30,039 bases of DNA from Gammaproteobacteria bacterium UBA6173 (GTDB taxonomy: Bacteria > Pseudomonadota > Gammaproteobacteria > Pseudomonadales > Pseudohongiellaceae), in assembly GCA_002422225.1 (NCBI GenBank), contig DITX01000188.1:1-30039 (forward strand), written 5' to 3'. The number at the start of each line of letters is the position of its first letter. The stretch's first letter is position 1. The notes under the pieces are model-generated. The model saw only the letters and a program-made list of their open reading frames with translations, ran no database searches and was not told the DNA's origin. A program made the translations under genes and the position numbers. This document shows positions 9,427-17,349 of the stretch, in pieces.

Positions 9427-10035
9427 ATGGAACACTACTTAAGCCTGTTTGTAAGCGCAGTATTTGTTGAAAACATGGCGCTGATGTTGTTTTTGGGTAT
9501 GTGTACTTTTCTGGCAGTATCAAAAAAGGTAGACACGGCCATCGGATTGGGCGTCGCCGTTGTTGTGGTGCAAGCGATCACCGTACCGGTCAATAACCTG
9601 ATTTTTAACTACCTGTTAAAAGACGGTGCCTTGGCATGGGCTGGATTGTCAGATATGGATCTGAGTTTTCTGGGTTTCCTGTGTTACATCGGTGTGATTG
9701 CAGGCATTGTGCAGATACTTGAAATGTTTTTGGATAAGTTTGTGCCGGCGCTTTATAACGCGCTGGGTATTTTCCTGCCGCTGATTACGGTGAATTGCGC
9801 CATTATGGGTGCATCACTGTTTATGGTTGAACGTAGTTACACCTTTCCGGAGAGCGTGGTCTACGGTGTCGGTGCAGGCGTGGGCTGGGCGCTGGCGATC
9901 GTGTTGATGGCAGGTATCCGTGAAAAGCTCAAGTACAGCGATGTCCCGCAGGGTTTGCGTGGGCTGGGTATCACGTTCATCACCACTGGCCTGATGTCGC
10001 TGGGTTTTATGTCATTCAGCGGACTGACTCTGTAA
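9427..10035 (+). CDS. nqrE: Na+-translocating NADH:quinone reductase subunit E
   Basis: NqrE is the second six-helix subunit that forms the intramembrane iron centre with NqrD. The 202-residue product begins MEHYLSLFVSAVFVENMAL, a characteristic NqrE/RnfA opening. The expected metal ligands Cys26 (LGMCTFLA) and Cys124 (TVNCAIMGASLF) are present. The gene is separated from nqrF by 41 nt, the widest gap inside the operon, with no terminator-like stem visible there. Confidence 0.97.
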   Translation: MEHYLSLFVSAVFVENMALMLFLGMCTFLAVSKKVDTAIGLGVAVVVVQAITVPVNNLIFNYLLKDGALAWAGLSDMDLSFLGFLCYIGVIAGIVQILEMFLDKFVPALYNALGIFLPLITVNCAIMGASLFMVERSYTFPESVVYGVGAGVGWALAIVLMAGIREKLKYSDVPQGLRGLGITFITTGLMSLGFMSFSGLTL

Positions 10036-10076
10036 TTTAATCCAATTAACGTTAACGTGAGTAGGTTTCAGTAACA

Positions 10077-11303
10077 ATGGATATCTCAACGATTGTAGCC
10101 GGTGTGGTGATGTTCACCGTTATCGTGATGCTGTTGGTCGTCATGATTATTGCTGCGCGTGCACGACTGGTCAGCTCCGGTGATGTCAAAATTGAAATTA
10201 ATGGCGATCCAAGCAAGGCAATCACGGTGCCTGCGGGTGGAAAGCTGCTGACCACTTTGGCTGACGCGGGCATCTTCCTGTCATCTGCCTGTGGCGGCGG
10301 CGGTACCTGTGCCCAGTGCAAGTGCAAAGTACTCGATGGCGGTGGTTCAATGTTGCCAACGGAAGTCGGCCATTTCACTATGGGTGAAGCTAAAGAGCAT
10401 TGGCGTCTGTCCTGCCAGGTTGCCGTCAAACAGGACATGAAGATCGAAGTAGAACCGGAGTTTTTTGGCGTCAAGCAGTGGGAATGTGAGGTTATCTCTA
10501 ACCACAACGTGGCGACCTTTATCAAAGAACTCGTGCTCAAGATCCCCGAAGGCGAAAGTGTCGATTTTCGCGCGGGCGGCTATGTGCAGCTGGAAGTACC
10601 CGCGCACGAAGTTGAATACAAAAACTTCGACATTGAGGAGCGCTTCCGCGGTGACTGGGAGAAGTTTGGCCTGTTTAATCACAAATCCAAGTGTGACAAA
10701 ACGACAATCCGCGCCTATTCAATGGCTAACTACCCCGATGAAAAGGGTTTGATCAAATTTAATATCCGTATTGCAACGCCTCCGCCGCGCAGCAATCATC
10801 CACCGGGCATCATGTCTTCTTATGTGTTTAACATGAAGCCGGGCGACAAGATTAAAGTGTTTGGTCCGTTTGGTGAGTTCTTCGCCAAAGACACGGACAA
10901 CGAGATGGTCTTTATTGGTGGTGGTGCCGGTATGGCGCCCATGCGCTCACACATTTTTGATCAGCTTTGCCGCTTGAACAGCAAACGTAAAATAACGTTC
11001 TGGTACGGTGCACGTAGCAAAAAAGAAATGTTTTATGTGGAGGACTTTGATCGTCTGGCCGCTGAGCACGACAACTTTGTATGGCATGTGGCGCTGTCTG
11101 AGCCGCAACCTGAAGACAATTGGACGGGTTACACCGGGTTTATCCATAACGTTGTGCTTGAACACCATTTGAAGGATCACCCAGCGCCGGAAGACTGTGA
11201 ATACTACATGTGCGGACCACCCATCATGAATGCCTCGTGCATCAAGATGCTGAAGAGTCTGGGTGTGGAAGACGAAAACATCGCGCTGGACGAATTCTCC
11301 TGA
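10077..11303 (+). CDS. nqrF: Na+-translocating NADH:quinone reductase subunit F (NADH dehydrogenase subunit)
   Basis: NqrF is the electron entry subunit: it oxidises NADH with FAD and passes electrons through a [2Fe-2S] cluster. The 408-residue protein has one N-terminal membrane anchor (about residues 6-27). A ferredoxin domain follows with the cluster ligands Cys72, Cys78, Cys81 (CGGGGTCAQC) and Cys113. The FAD-binding RAYS motif is at 212-215 and the NADH-binding GGGAGMAPMRS motif starts at 281. The C-terminus keeps the CGPPIMNASCIKML stretch and ends LDEFS. All redox ligands are intact. A strong terminator follows, so nqrABCDEF is probably a complete transcription unit. Confidence 0.98.
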   Translation: MDISTIVAGVVMFTVIVMLLVVMIIAARARLVSSGDVKIEINGDPSKAITVPAGGKLLTTLADAGIFLSSACGGGGTCAQCKCKVLDGGGSMLPTEVGHFTMGEAKEHWRLSCQVAVKQDMKIEVEPEFFGVKQWECEVISNHNVATFIKELVLKIPEGESVDFRAGGYVQLEVPAHEVEYKNFDIEERFRGDWEKFGLFNHKSKCDKTTIRAYSMANYPDEKGLIKFNIRIATPPPRSNHPPGIMSSYVFNMKPGDKIKVFGPFGEFFAKDTDNEMVFIGGGAGMAPMRSHIFDQLCRLNSKRKITFWYGARSKKEMFYVEDFDRLAAEHDNFVWHVALSEPQPEDNWTGYTGFIHNVVLEHHLKDHPAPEDCEYYMCGPPIMNASCIKMLKSLGVEDENIALDEFS

Positions 11304-11338
11304 TTCTGATCAGGTATAAAATGATGGCAAAATGAACG

Positions 11339-11385
11339 GGGGAGTGAGGCAACTGACATAGAGTGCCGCTCCCCTGTTTGTTTTT
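11339..11385 (+). terminator. Intrinsic terminator after nqrF
   Basis: GGGGAG (11339-11344) pairs with CTCCCC (11369-11374), extended after a small internal loop by GGCA (11348-11351) with TGCC (11364-11367). The T-rich tail TGTTTGTTTTT (11375-11385) follows at once. This is the clearest rho-independent terminator in the window and separates nqrABCDEF from apbE. Confidence 0.8.
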
Positions 11386-11432
11386 GGAGAATTGCTAGTT
11401 TGGCTTGCATGCAAACCGTGGAGTAACAAGAG

Positions 11433-12521
11433 TTGAGTAACATGGCGACAGGCGCATTCGCTCTGCAGTGGATCAAACGTTTGCGCTATACGCTGATCTT
11501 TCTGGCGCTTTATTTTTTATGGGTGATGGTCAGACCCGAACCAGCCGCGCAGATTTATCAGCTCGATGGTGCCACCATGGGCACACAGTACCGGATTCTG
11601 GTCGCCGGATTCCCACAAACCTTGTCAGATAACGCATTGGCTGAAGGTATTGAACAGCGACTGTATCGGCTCGATCGCGAGCTGATGTCCACCTACGCTC
11701 CGGAATCAGAGCTCTCCCGCTTTAACCGCAGTGCGCCCGGCGACTGGGTGAGTGTTTCGCCGGAATTGGCGCACGTGCTGGACAAGGCTTTGTACTTTCA
11801 TCAGCTCACTGATGGATATTTTGACGTCACAGTTGGCCCCCTGGTCAATCGCTGGGGATTCGGACCCTTGGTGGGTCAGCGTGTTGATCAGGCACGTATC
11901 CCAAGCGATGAAGAAATTGCTGAACTCTTGCTGCAGACAGGGGCGCGCCACCTTGAAGTCAGTCTGTCGCCACCTCAGGTGCGAAAAAACGCTCAGATTT
12001 ATGTGGATCTCAGCGGCATAGCCAAAGGGTATGCTGTCGATGTGCTGGCGGATTATTTTGACTCGCTGGAAATGAACAGTTATTTCATCGAAGTGGGTGG
12101 GGAACTGCGCATTAAAGGTCTGAAACCCGATGGCAGTGGCTGGGTGCCTGCGATCGAAAAACCGCTTGATTCTGCTGAGCCTGAGGTTTATCAGATTTTT
12201 TATAGTCAGGGAAAGACTCTGTCTGTTGCTGGCTCCGGTGATTATCGTAATTATTTTGAACAGGATGGTGTGCGATACTCACACGAGATTGATCCGTTTA
12301 ATGGACGGCCAATCAGTCACTCGCTGGCAGCGGTGACAGTTATTGCGCCAACTGCCATGGAGGCGGATGCCTTGGCCACCGCATTTATGGTGATGGGCGA
12401 GCAGAGATCCTATGATCTGGCGCAAGCGCAGGGACTGGCGGTGTACTTTATTAGCAAACATCCTGATCAGGATGGATTTATTGAACGTTTTACCCCGGCT
12501 TTTGAAGCGTATCTGGAGTAA
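11433..12521 (+). CDS. apbE: FAD:protein FMN transferase ApbE
   Basis: ApbE uses FAD to attach FMN through a phosphoester bond to Thr/Ser in Dxx(S/T)GA(S/T) motifs. Here its targets should be NqrB and NqrC, and possibly the RnfG-like protein downstream. The core motifs are present: LDGATMGTQYRI near the start, DLSGIAKGYAVD, VGGELRIKG, HEIDPFNGRP and the C-terminal APTAMEADALATAFMVMG. Many ApbE proteins are lipoproteins. This one has no cysteine in its N-terminus and instead carries a hydrophobic signal anchor (about residues 17-33), so it is probably tethered in the inner membrane facing the periplasm. The start may be TTG 11433 or ATG 11442; both have purine-rich sequence 9 nt upstream. It sits after the nqrF terminator and 4 nt before nqrM. 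Confidence 0.96.
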   Translation: MSNMATGAFALQWIKRLRYTLIFLALYFLWVMVRPEPAAQIYQLDGATMGTQYRILVAGFPQTLSDNALAEGIEQRLYRLDRELMSTYAPESELSRFNRSAPGDWVSVSPELAHVLDKALYFHQLTDGYFDVTVGPLVNRWGFGPLVGQRVDQARIPSDEEIAELLLQTGARHLEVSLSPPQVRKNAQIYVDLSGIAKGYAVDVLADYFDSLEMNSYFIEVGGELRIKGLKPDGSGWVPAIEKPLDSAEPEVYQIFYSQGKTLSVAGSGDYRNYFEQDGVRYSHEIDPFNGRPISHSLAAVTVIAPTAMEADALATAFMVMGEQRSYDLAQAQGLAVYFISKHPDQDGFIERFTPAFEAYLE

Positions 12522-12525
12522 TGAT

Positions 12526-12708
12526 ATGAGTACCATGATTGCAAGTTTTGTCATTCTGTTGCTCGTGGTCGCGGGCATGGCAGTTGGTGTGATGTTTGGT
12601 CGAGCGCCCATTAAAGGCTCGTGCGGCGGCCTGAACAATGTGGGTATTGATGGCACGTGTGAACTATGTGGTGGCAATCCAGCACGTTGTGACAAAAGCA
12701 GCAAATAA
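12526..12708 (+). CDS. nqrM: Na+-NQR maturation protein NqrM
   Basis: This 60-residue protein has one N-terminal membrane helix (about residues 5-24) and a short cysteine-rich tail with Cys33, Cys45, Cys48 and Cys55 (GSCGGL, CELCGG, RCDK). That pattern is diagnostic of NqrM (DUF539), which is needed for Na+-NQR assembly and has been linked to placing the iron centre between NqrD and NqrE. I start it at ATG 12526, giving MSTMIASFVILLLV; earlier in-frame ATGs lie inside apbE and would remove the N-terminal helix position. It begins 4 nt after the apbE stop codon, so the two maturation genes are probably co-translated. Confidence 0.95.
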   Translation: MSTMIASFVILLLVVAGMAVGVMFGRAPIKGSCGGLNNVGIDGTCELCGGNPARCDKSSK

Positions 12709-12724
12709 ACGGAGATCAACAGCA

Positions 12725-14110
12725 ATGGCACGAAACACGTACGATATTATTGTGGTAGGCAGTGGCCCTGCAGGCGAATCTGCCGCCATCAACGCAGCCA
12801 AACATGGCAAAAAAGTCGCGTTGATATCGGATCGTGACAAGGTGGGCGGCAATTGCACACACTTGGGTACCATTCCCTCCAAAGCGCTGAGGCATTACGT
12901 CAAGCAGGTCATGCAGTTTCGCAGCAACCCCTTGTTGCGCGAGTTCGCGACGCTGCACAAACCCAGTTTTCCTGAAATTATTCGACATGCAGATAGAGTC
13001 ACTGATGAGCAGGTTTACCTGCGCAGCACGTATTTTGAAAAAAATGATGTGAATATCATTCAGGGGCATGCGGTGTTCAATGATGCGCACAGCATAAGAA
13101 TCGCCAATAAGGGTCCCTTATTAAAAGCAGACAGTTTTGTCATCGCCACAGGCTCGCGTCCTTACCGTCCCGCGAATGTTGATTTTGATCATCCACGCCT
13201 GTTTGACAGCGACAAAATACTGACCCTAGATCATTCTCCTAAAAAGGTGACGGTGATAGGCGCTGGTGTGATTGGTTGTGAGTATGCGTCAATATTTGGC
13301 GGCTTGGGCTGCAAGGTTGAGCTGATTAATCCTGCCAATAGCTTGTTGTCATTCCTGGACTGGGAAATTTCTGATGCCCTGAGTTACCACCTGCGTGATA
13401 TCGGTGTGCGCAGTCGTCACAATGAGGAATACGAAAGCATCGAATACCACGATAATTACGTGGTGACCAACTTACGTTCAGGCAAACGCATCAAGAGCGA
13501 CATCATCTTGTGGGCGAATGGTCGTACTGGCAATTCAGACAATATGGGTCTGGAAGAGTTGGGTATTGTGTTAAACGCCCGCGGACACATCGAAGTCAAT
13601 GAGCGTTATCAAACGGCGGTGCCCAACATCTATGCCGCAGGCGATGTGATTGGTTGGCCCTCATTGGCCAGCGCATCTTACGATCAAGGCCGTGCGGCTT
13701 GTAATGCCATCGTGGATCCTGAGGCATTTGTTGCCATTGATCGGGTTGCCAGCGGCATTTACACCATCCCTGAAATCAGCACCTTGGGGAAAACTGAGCA
13801 AGAGTTGACTAAAGCGCAAATTCCTTACGAAGTGGGCAAGGCGTTTTTTCACAATACCGCGCGCGGACAGATTACCGGCGAGCAGGTCGGTATGCTTAAA
13901 CTGATTTTCCATTTTAAAACCCTGGAGATTCTGGGCATTCACTGCTTTGGCGATCAGGCCTCAGAGATTGTGCACATTGGGCAAGCGATCATGCAGCAAG
14001 AAGGCAGCGCCAACTCTATGAAGTACTTTCTCGACACCACCTTCAATTACCCCACCATGGCCGAGGCCTATCGCATCGCGGCACTCGATGGCTTGAATCG
14101 GGTGTTTTGA
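12725..14110 (+). CDS. sthA: Soluble pyridine nucleotide transhydrogenase
   Basis: SthA is a cytoplasmic flavoprotein that moves hydride between NADPH and NAD+, usually draining excess NADPH. The 461-residue product (close to the usual 460-470) opens with the FAD fold DIIVVGSGPAGESAA. The NAD(P)-binding fold is VTVIGAGVIGCEYAS, and the dimerisation domain ends YPTMAEAYRIAALDGLNRVF. The site that is a redox disulfide in related enzymes reads GGNCTHLGTIPSKAL with only one cysteine, which is what separates SthA from lipoamide dehydrogenase and glutathione reductase. The start is ATG 12725, preceded by GGAG; an upstream in-frame ATG at 12638 lies within nqrM. Its neighbours, the NADH-consuming Nqr complex and an NAD(P)-dependent GAPDH, fit a redox-balance role. 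Confidence 0.96.
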   Translation: MARNTYDIIVVGSGPAGESAAINAAKHGKKVALISDRDKVGGNCTHLGTIPSKALRHYVKQVMQFRSNPLLREFATLHKPSFPEIIRHADRVTDEQVYLRSTYFEKNDVNIIQGHAVFNDAHSIRIANKGPLLKADSFVIATGSRPYRPANVDFDHPRLFDSDKILTLDHSPKKVTVIGAGVIGCEYASIFGGLGCKVELINPANSLLSFLDWEISDALSYHLRDIGVRSRHNEEYESIEYHDNYVVTNLRSGKRIKSDIILWANGRTGNSDNMGLEELGIVLNARGHIEVNERYQTAVPNIYAAGDVIGWPSLASASYDQGRAACNAIVDPEAFVAIDRVASGIYTIPEISTLGKTEQELTKAQIPYEVGKAFFHNTARGQITGEQVGMLKLIFHFKTLEILGIHCFGDQASEIVHIGQAIMQQEGSANSMKYFLDTTFNYPTMAEAYRIAALDGLNRVF

Positions 14111-14120
14111 GGGTTTTTCT

Positions 14121-14762
14121 GTGTTTCCGTCTAGACTGATAACTGCGATTGTCATTCTACTGATGGTCAGTATCTGGCCAATACAGTACTTTGCAGCGTC
14201 TTTGCAGGCGGCCAGGCATGAGTATGACCGCAAAAATCTGATCGCCATGCTGGGTGATGATTTGATAGACAATGATCCGGTTGCCGATGCATTGTTGATT
14301 CGCGCGGAAACTGGTACCCAGAACTTGGTCAGTCCCGAATGGCTAGGTTTGCGTCGCGATCGTTTGGCATACATCGGCAAACAAGACGATGAAGTGGTGT
14401 TGATTGCCTTGCCTTTTACCGTTGATGATGGGTTTAACGGCATACTCGATCTGCTGGTGGCCTTTGATATGCGGGGTGAGATTGTTGCTGCTCGCGTGGT
14501 TGCAGAACCTTTGCACCCTGAGTTGACAGGCGCTTTGACGTTTCTGGAATCACGCTGGATGCGCGATTTCTCCGGCATGGGTTCGCGGGATCTCAGGCGC
14601 CCGAGTTGGCAGGGTATTGCTGCCGATGATGGCATTGATCAGTTTGTGGGTGCCTCCATCACGCCCAAGGCTGTGGCGGCTGGCATGTATGACGCTTTAT
14701 TGTTTTTTCAGTCAAATCGCATGATGTTGATGCAAGGCGATCCTTCATTGCTGCCAGACTGA
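14121..14762 (+). CDS. Orphan RnfG/NqrC-like FMN-binding protein
   Basis: The 213-residue product has one N-terminal membrane helix (about residues 6-25) and an extracytoplasmic domain resembling RnfG. The C-terminal half matches RnfG in spacing: FNGILDLLVAFDMRGEIVAARVV, then WMRDFSG, then DQFVGASITPKAVAAGMYDALLFFQSNR. DQFVGAS corresponds to the ApbE target motif Dxx(S/T)GA(S/T), with Val at the fourth position and Ser instead of the usual Thr as acceptor. The HKETPGLG stretch seen in NqrC is replaced by AEPLHPELTGAL. No other rnf genes are present. The GTG start has GAGGG 6 nt upstream and lies 10 nt after sthA, so the two are probably co-transcribed. It may be a stand-alone flavin electron carrier or a relict Rnf subunit; function unknown. 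Confidence 0.8.
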   Translation: MFPSRLITAIVILLMVSIWPIQYFAASLQAARHEYDRKNLIAMLGDDLIDNDPVADALLIRAETGTQNLVSPEWLGLRRDRLAYIGKQDDEVVLIALPFTVDDGFNGILDLLVAFDMRGEIVAARVVAEPLHPELTGALTFLESRWMRDFSGMGSRDLRRPSWQGIAADDGIDQFVGASITPKAVAAGMYDALLFFQSNRMMLMQGDPSLLPD

Positions 14763-14814
14763 TCTCCAGAAAAAATAAGGAAATGGTTTTGTATCACATT
14801 GCAGGAGAGTTTTA

Positions 14815-15855
14815 ATGCCGGCACAGACGGTCAGTGTTTTAGGTGGTGGAAGTTTCGGCACCATTATCGCCAACATTGTTGCCCAGAATGGTTATCGGGT
14901 TAACTTCTGGATGCGAAACAAGGCCTTGGTGGATCAGGTGAATGCAACTCGCGAAAACCCGCAGTACTTGCCGGGTTATCCCTTGCATGAAGGCGTTTTT
15001 GCGACCGATAACATTGAACTTGCCGTAAGTGGCAGCCGCCTGGTGTTTGTGGCGGTACCCAGCGCGTATTTCCGCACAGTGGTGCGCACCATGCTGCCGG
15101 CGTTGAACAGCGATACCATCCTAGTCAGTACTACCAAGGGCATTGAAGCGGGCAGCTTCCTGCTGATGAGTCAGGTCATGCGTCAGGAAGCGCCGGACGC
15201 GCCAATCGGCGTGTTAAGCGGTCCCAATCTGGCTGGCGAGATTGCCAGACGCAGCCTGACGGGCACGGTGATTGCCAGTGTGCAGGAGCCTGTGCGCGAG
15301 CGGGTGCGGGAAGTATTGAAGTCGGACTATTTTCGGGTCTATACCAACGATGACATGTTTGGTGTTGAACTGGGTGGTTCCTTGAAAAACATCTATGCCA
15401 TTATCGCCGGACTGGCTTCCGCGATGGGCATGGGGCAAAACACCAACAGCATGTTGATAACGCGCAGTCTGACAGAAATGGCAAGGTTCGGACGCGAACT
15501 TGGTGCAGATCCCATGACCTTTCTGGGGCTGGCCGGGGTAGGTGACCTGATCGTGACCTGCTCGTCTTCGCTGAGTCGTAATTTTCGTGTAGGCTTGGCA
15601 TTGGGTGAAGGTAAGCCGGTTCAGGAAGCTATCGCTGGAATAGGACAAGTTGCAGAGGGTGTAAATACGCTGAAATTGGTCAAAGAAAAGGCCGACGAGT
15701 TGGGTGTATACATGCCATTGGCTTCTGGTTTGTATCAGATTGTGTATGAGGGAAAGCCCGTCAATCAGGTGATTGCCGCGTTGATGCTGGGCGAAGGAGC
15801 GTTGGACGTAGAATATGAAGCCCACCGGGCCAAACAACTGGATAAGGGGGTCTGA
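14815..15855 (+). CDS. gpsA: Glycerol-3-phosphate dehydrogenase [NAD(P)+]
   Basis: GpsA reduces dihydroxyacetone phosphate to sn-glycerol 3-phosphate, the backbone for phospholipid synthesis. The 346-residue protein starts with the dinucleotide fold VSVLGGGSFGTIIANIVAQNG. It keeps LSGPNLAGEIA and the catalytic lysine in GGSLKNIYAIIAG (Lys191), followed by the substrate-domain stretches AGVGDLIVTCSSSLSRNFRVG and MPLASGLYQIVYEGK. A GCAGGAG ribosome site precedes ATG 14815. It lies 52 nt after the RnfG-like gene and 4 nt before the DUF4389 gene. Confidence 0.97.
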   Translation: MPAQTVSVLGGGSFGTIIANIVAQNGYRVNFWMRNKALVDQVNATRENPQYLPGYPLHEGVFATDNIELAVSGSRLVFVAVPSAYFRTVVRTMLPALNSDTILVSTTKGIEAGSFLLMSQVMRQEAPDAPIGVLSGPNLAGEIARRSLTGTVIASVQEPVRERVREVLKSDYFRVYTNDDMFGVELGGSLKNIYAIIAGLASAMGMGQNTNSMLITRSLTEMARFGRELGADPMTFLGLAGVGDLIVTCSSSLSRNFRVGLALGEGKPVQEAIAGIGQVAEGVNTLKLVKEKADELGVYMPLASGLYQIVYEGKPVNQVIAALMLGEGALDVEYEAHRAKQLDKGV

Positions 15856-15859
15856 TCAC

Positions 15860-16339
15860 ATGTCCGAAGAATTTGTTGAACATCTCAAAAAACCATCCGC
15901 ATGGTTGCGGATTTTGTTTATGGCCGGTTTTGTAATCGCTTTGTATGTCAGCGGTATGATCCTGATTGTGTTGATGCTTGGGCAGATTGCCTTCAGTCTT
16001 TTTACCGGTAGCGATAATCCCAATTTGCGCCGTTTGGGTGCAAGCTTGTCGGCCTATGTGGCTGAGATACTTGAATTTTTGACATACAACACCGAGCAGA
16101 AACCCTTTCCTTTTATGCCTTTTCCGGTGGTAGACGGTCCTGAAAAAGCTGGTCCTGAAACGGAAACATCAGAAAAAGAAATGCCTGAAACGGAAGCACC
16201 TGTTGCACAAAGCCCAGTGGATTCTGCTGATGTTGATATTAATGCTGAACCACATTCTGACAGTCCAACAGTGGCTAAAAAACGTACTACACGACGTAAG
16301 AAACCAGCCGCAACTGAAGAACAGGAAACTGATGTCTGA
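15860..16339 (+). CDS. DUF4389 family membrane protein
   Basis: The N-terminal 100 residues match DUF4389: a short cytoplasmic start (MSEEFVEHLKKPSAWLR), a strongly hydrophobic segment (about residues 17-45), then NLRRLGASLSAYVAEILEFLTYNTEQKPFPF. The start is ATG 15860 (159 residues), with AAGGGGG upstream; a longer in-frame ORF begins inside gpsA. The tail is unusual: a roughly 40-residue acidic, Glu/Thr/Pro-rich stretch ends in a basic cluster (AKKRTTRRKKPA), which suggests a disordered cytoplasmic arm. The molecular role of DUF4389 is not known to me; proximity to gpsA hints at a membrane-lipid or envelope role (inference). The gene overlaps the next one by 8 nt. Confidence 0.85.
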   Translation: MSEEFVEHLKKPSAWLRILFMAGFVIALYVSGMILIVLMLGQIAFSLFTGSDNPNLRRLGASLSAYVAEILEFLTYNTEQKPFPFMPFPVVDGPEKAGPETETSEKEMPETEAPVAQSPVDSADVDINAEPHSDSPTVAKKRTTRRKKPAATEEQETDV

Positions 16340-17336
16340 TTTTTATAGGGCCAAGATGTATCTTTTAGTTAAGCGCCAACACTGGGTCGCTCAGCGTATC
16401 CTGAGCGTGACTCACAAAGTGCTGTGCGGTGGTGTTTTGTTGTTTGCAAGTTGGTACGCCCATGCTGACGTGCCAGGTTCATCAGACTATGCCTATGAGC
16501 GCTTTCCGGGATCTCAGATAGTTGACTATCGCCGCGAAGACAACACCGTTTATAACCTTGCGCTCGGTAGAATGCAGCGAGCCGCAGGTCGTGTGGCTCC
16601 CAGCCAATCCGAGCGTTTTCAGGGCGACTTGCGCCGCATTACCTACGAAATTCCCGATGGTTTTAATGCGCCTGAAGTGTTTGAATATTTTCGCGCTCAA
16701 CTGTTAAGTGACGGACAGCAGGAGTTATTCAATTGCCAGGGGCGTGGTTGCGGCAGCAGTAATTTTTGGGCCAATGATGTATTCGGTAACCGAATTCTCT
16801 ACGGTCCGGAGACCGGGCAGTACTACATGGCTGCCAGTTATCTGGGTGAGCAGGCTGGTCGTGAAGTCAGCGGTTACGTGGCACTGTATGTGGTGACGCG
16901 CGCAAATAGGCGTTTGTATGCTCATCTGGATTTTCTTGAATTATCGGAGCAGGTCGCCGCTGAACGTCGCGCTGCGTCGGTGCCGGACGCCCGCACACTG
17001 TTGCAGCGCCTGAGTCAGGATGGCATGGTCACTGTACCCGCGCTGGTCTTTGACGAGCAGGATGAGTTGACCGAGGATCAGGGTCTGAGTCTGCTGATTG
17101 AAGCCTTGACTGCCTCCGCGCAGACCCGGGTTTATATCGTTGGGCACCTGCAGGCCGAATCTTCATTGGATGAGCAGATTGCCCGATCGCTGGCGCGTGC
17201 AACCCTGATTCAAGAGCGCTTGATTGCAGCGGGCATTGATGCAGACAGATTGGAGGCGCATGGTGTAGGTCCGCTCGCCCCGTTCTGTCGACCCGGGCCA
17301 TGCCGCCAGCGCATCGAGGTTCTGGTGCGGCCCTGA
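16332..17336 (+). CDS. Exported DUF4892 protein with OmpA-like C-terminal domain
   Basis: I start this at ATG 16332 (334 residues) because an AGGA site sits 5 nt upstream and overlaps the end of the DUF4389 gene; ATG 16356 is a possible alternative. An N-terminal hydrophobic stretch ends in ASWYAHA-D, a likely signal peptidase site after residue 45. A DUF4892 region (about 50-235) follows, with LRRITYEIPDGFNAPEVFEYF, CQGRGCGSSNFWANDVFG and YYMAASYLG. The last roughly 90 residues resemble an OmpA/MotB peptidoglycan-associating domain: VYIVGHLQAESSLDEQIARSLARA, then ADRLEAHGVGPLAP and RIEVLV. The two cysteines flanking GRG could form a disulfide. It is probably a periplasmic or outer-membrane envelope protein of unknown role. 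It converges with folE, only 13 nt away. Confidence 0.82.
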   Translation: MSDFYRAKMYLLVKRQHWVAQRILSVTHKVLCGGVLLFASWYAHADVPGSSDYAYERFPGSQIVDYRREDNTVYNLALGRMQRAAGRVAPSQSERFQGDLRRITYEIPDGFNAPEVFEYFRAQLLSDGQQELFNCQGRGCGSSNFWANDVFGNRILYGPETGQYYMAASYLGEQAGREVSGYVALYVVTRANRRLYAHLDFLELSEQVAAERRAASVPDARTLLQRLSQDGMVTVPALVFDEQDELTEDQGLSLLIEALTASAQTRVYIVGHLQAESSLDEQIARSLARATLIQERLIAAGIDADRLEAHGVGPLAPFCRPGPCRQRIEVLVRP

Positions 17337-17349
17337 TCAAGGGGAGTTG

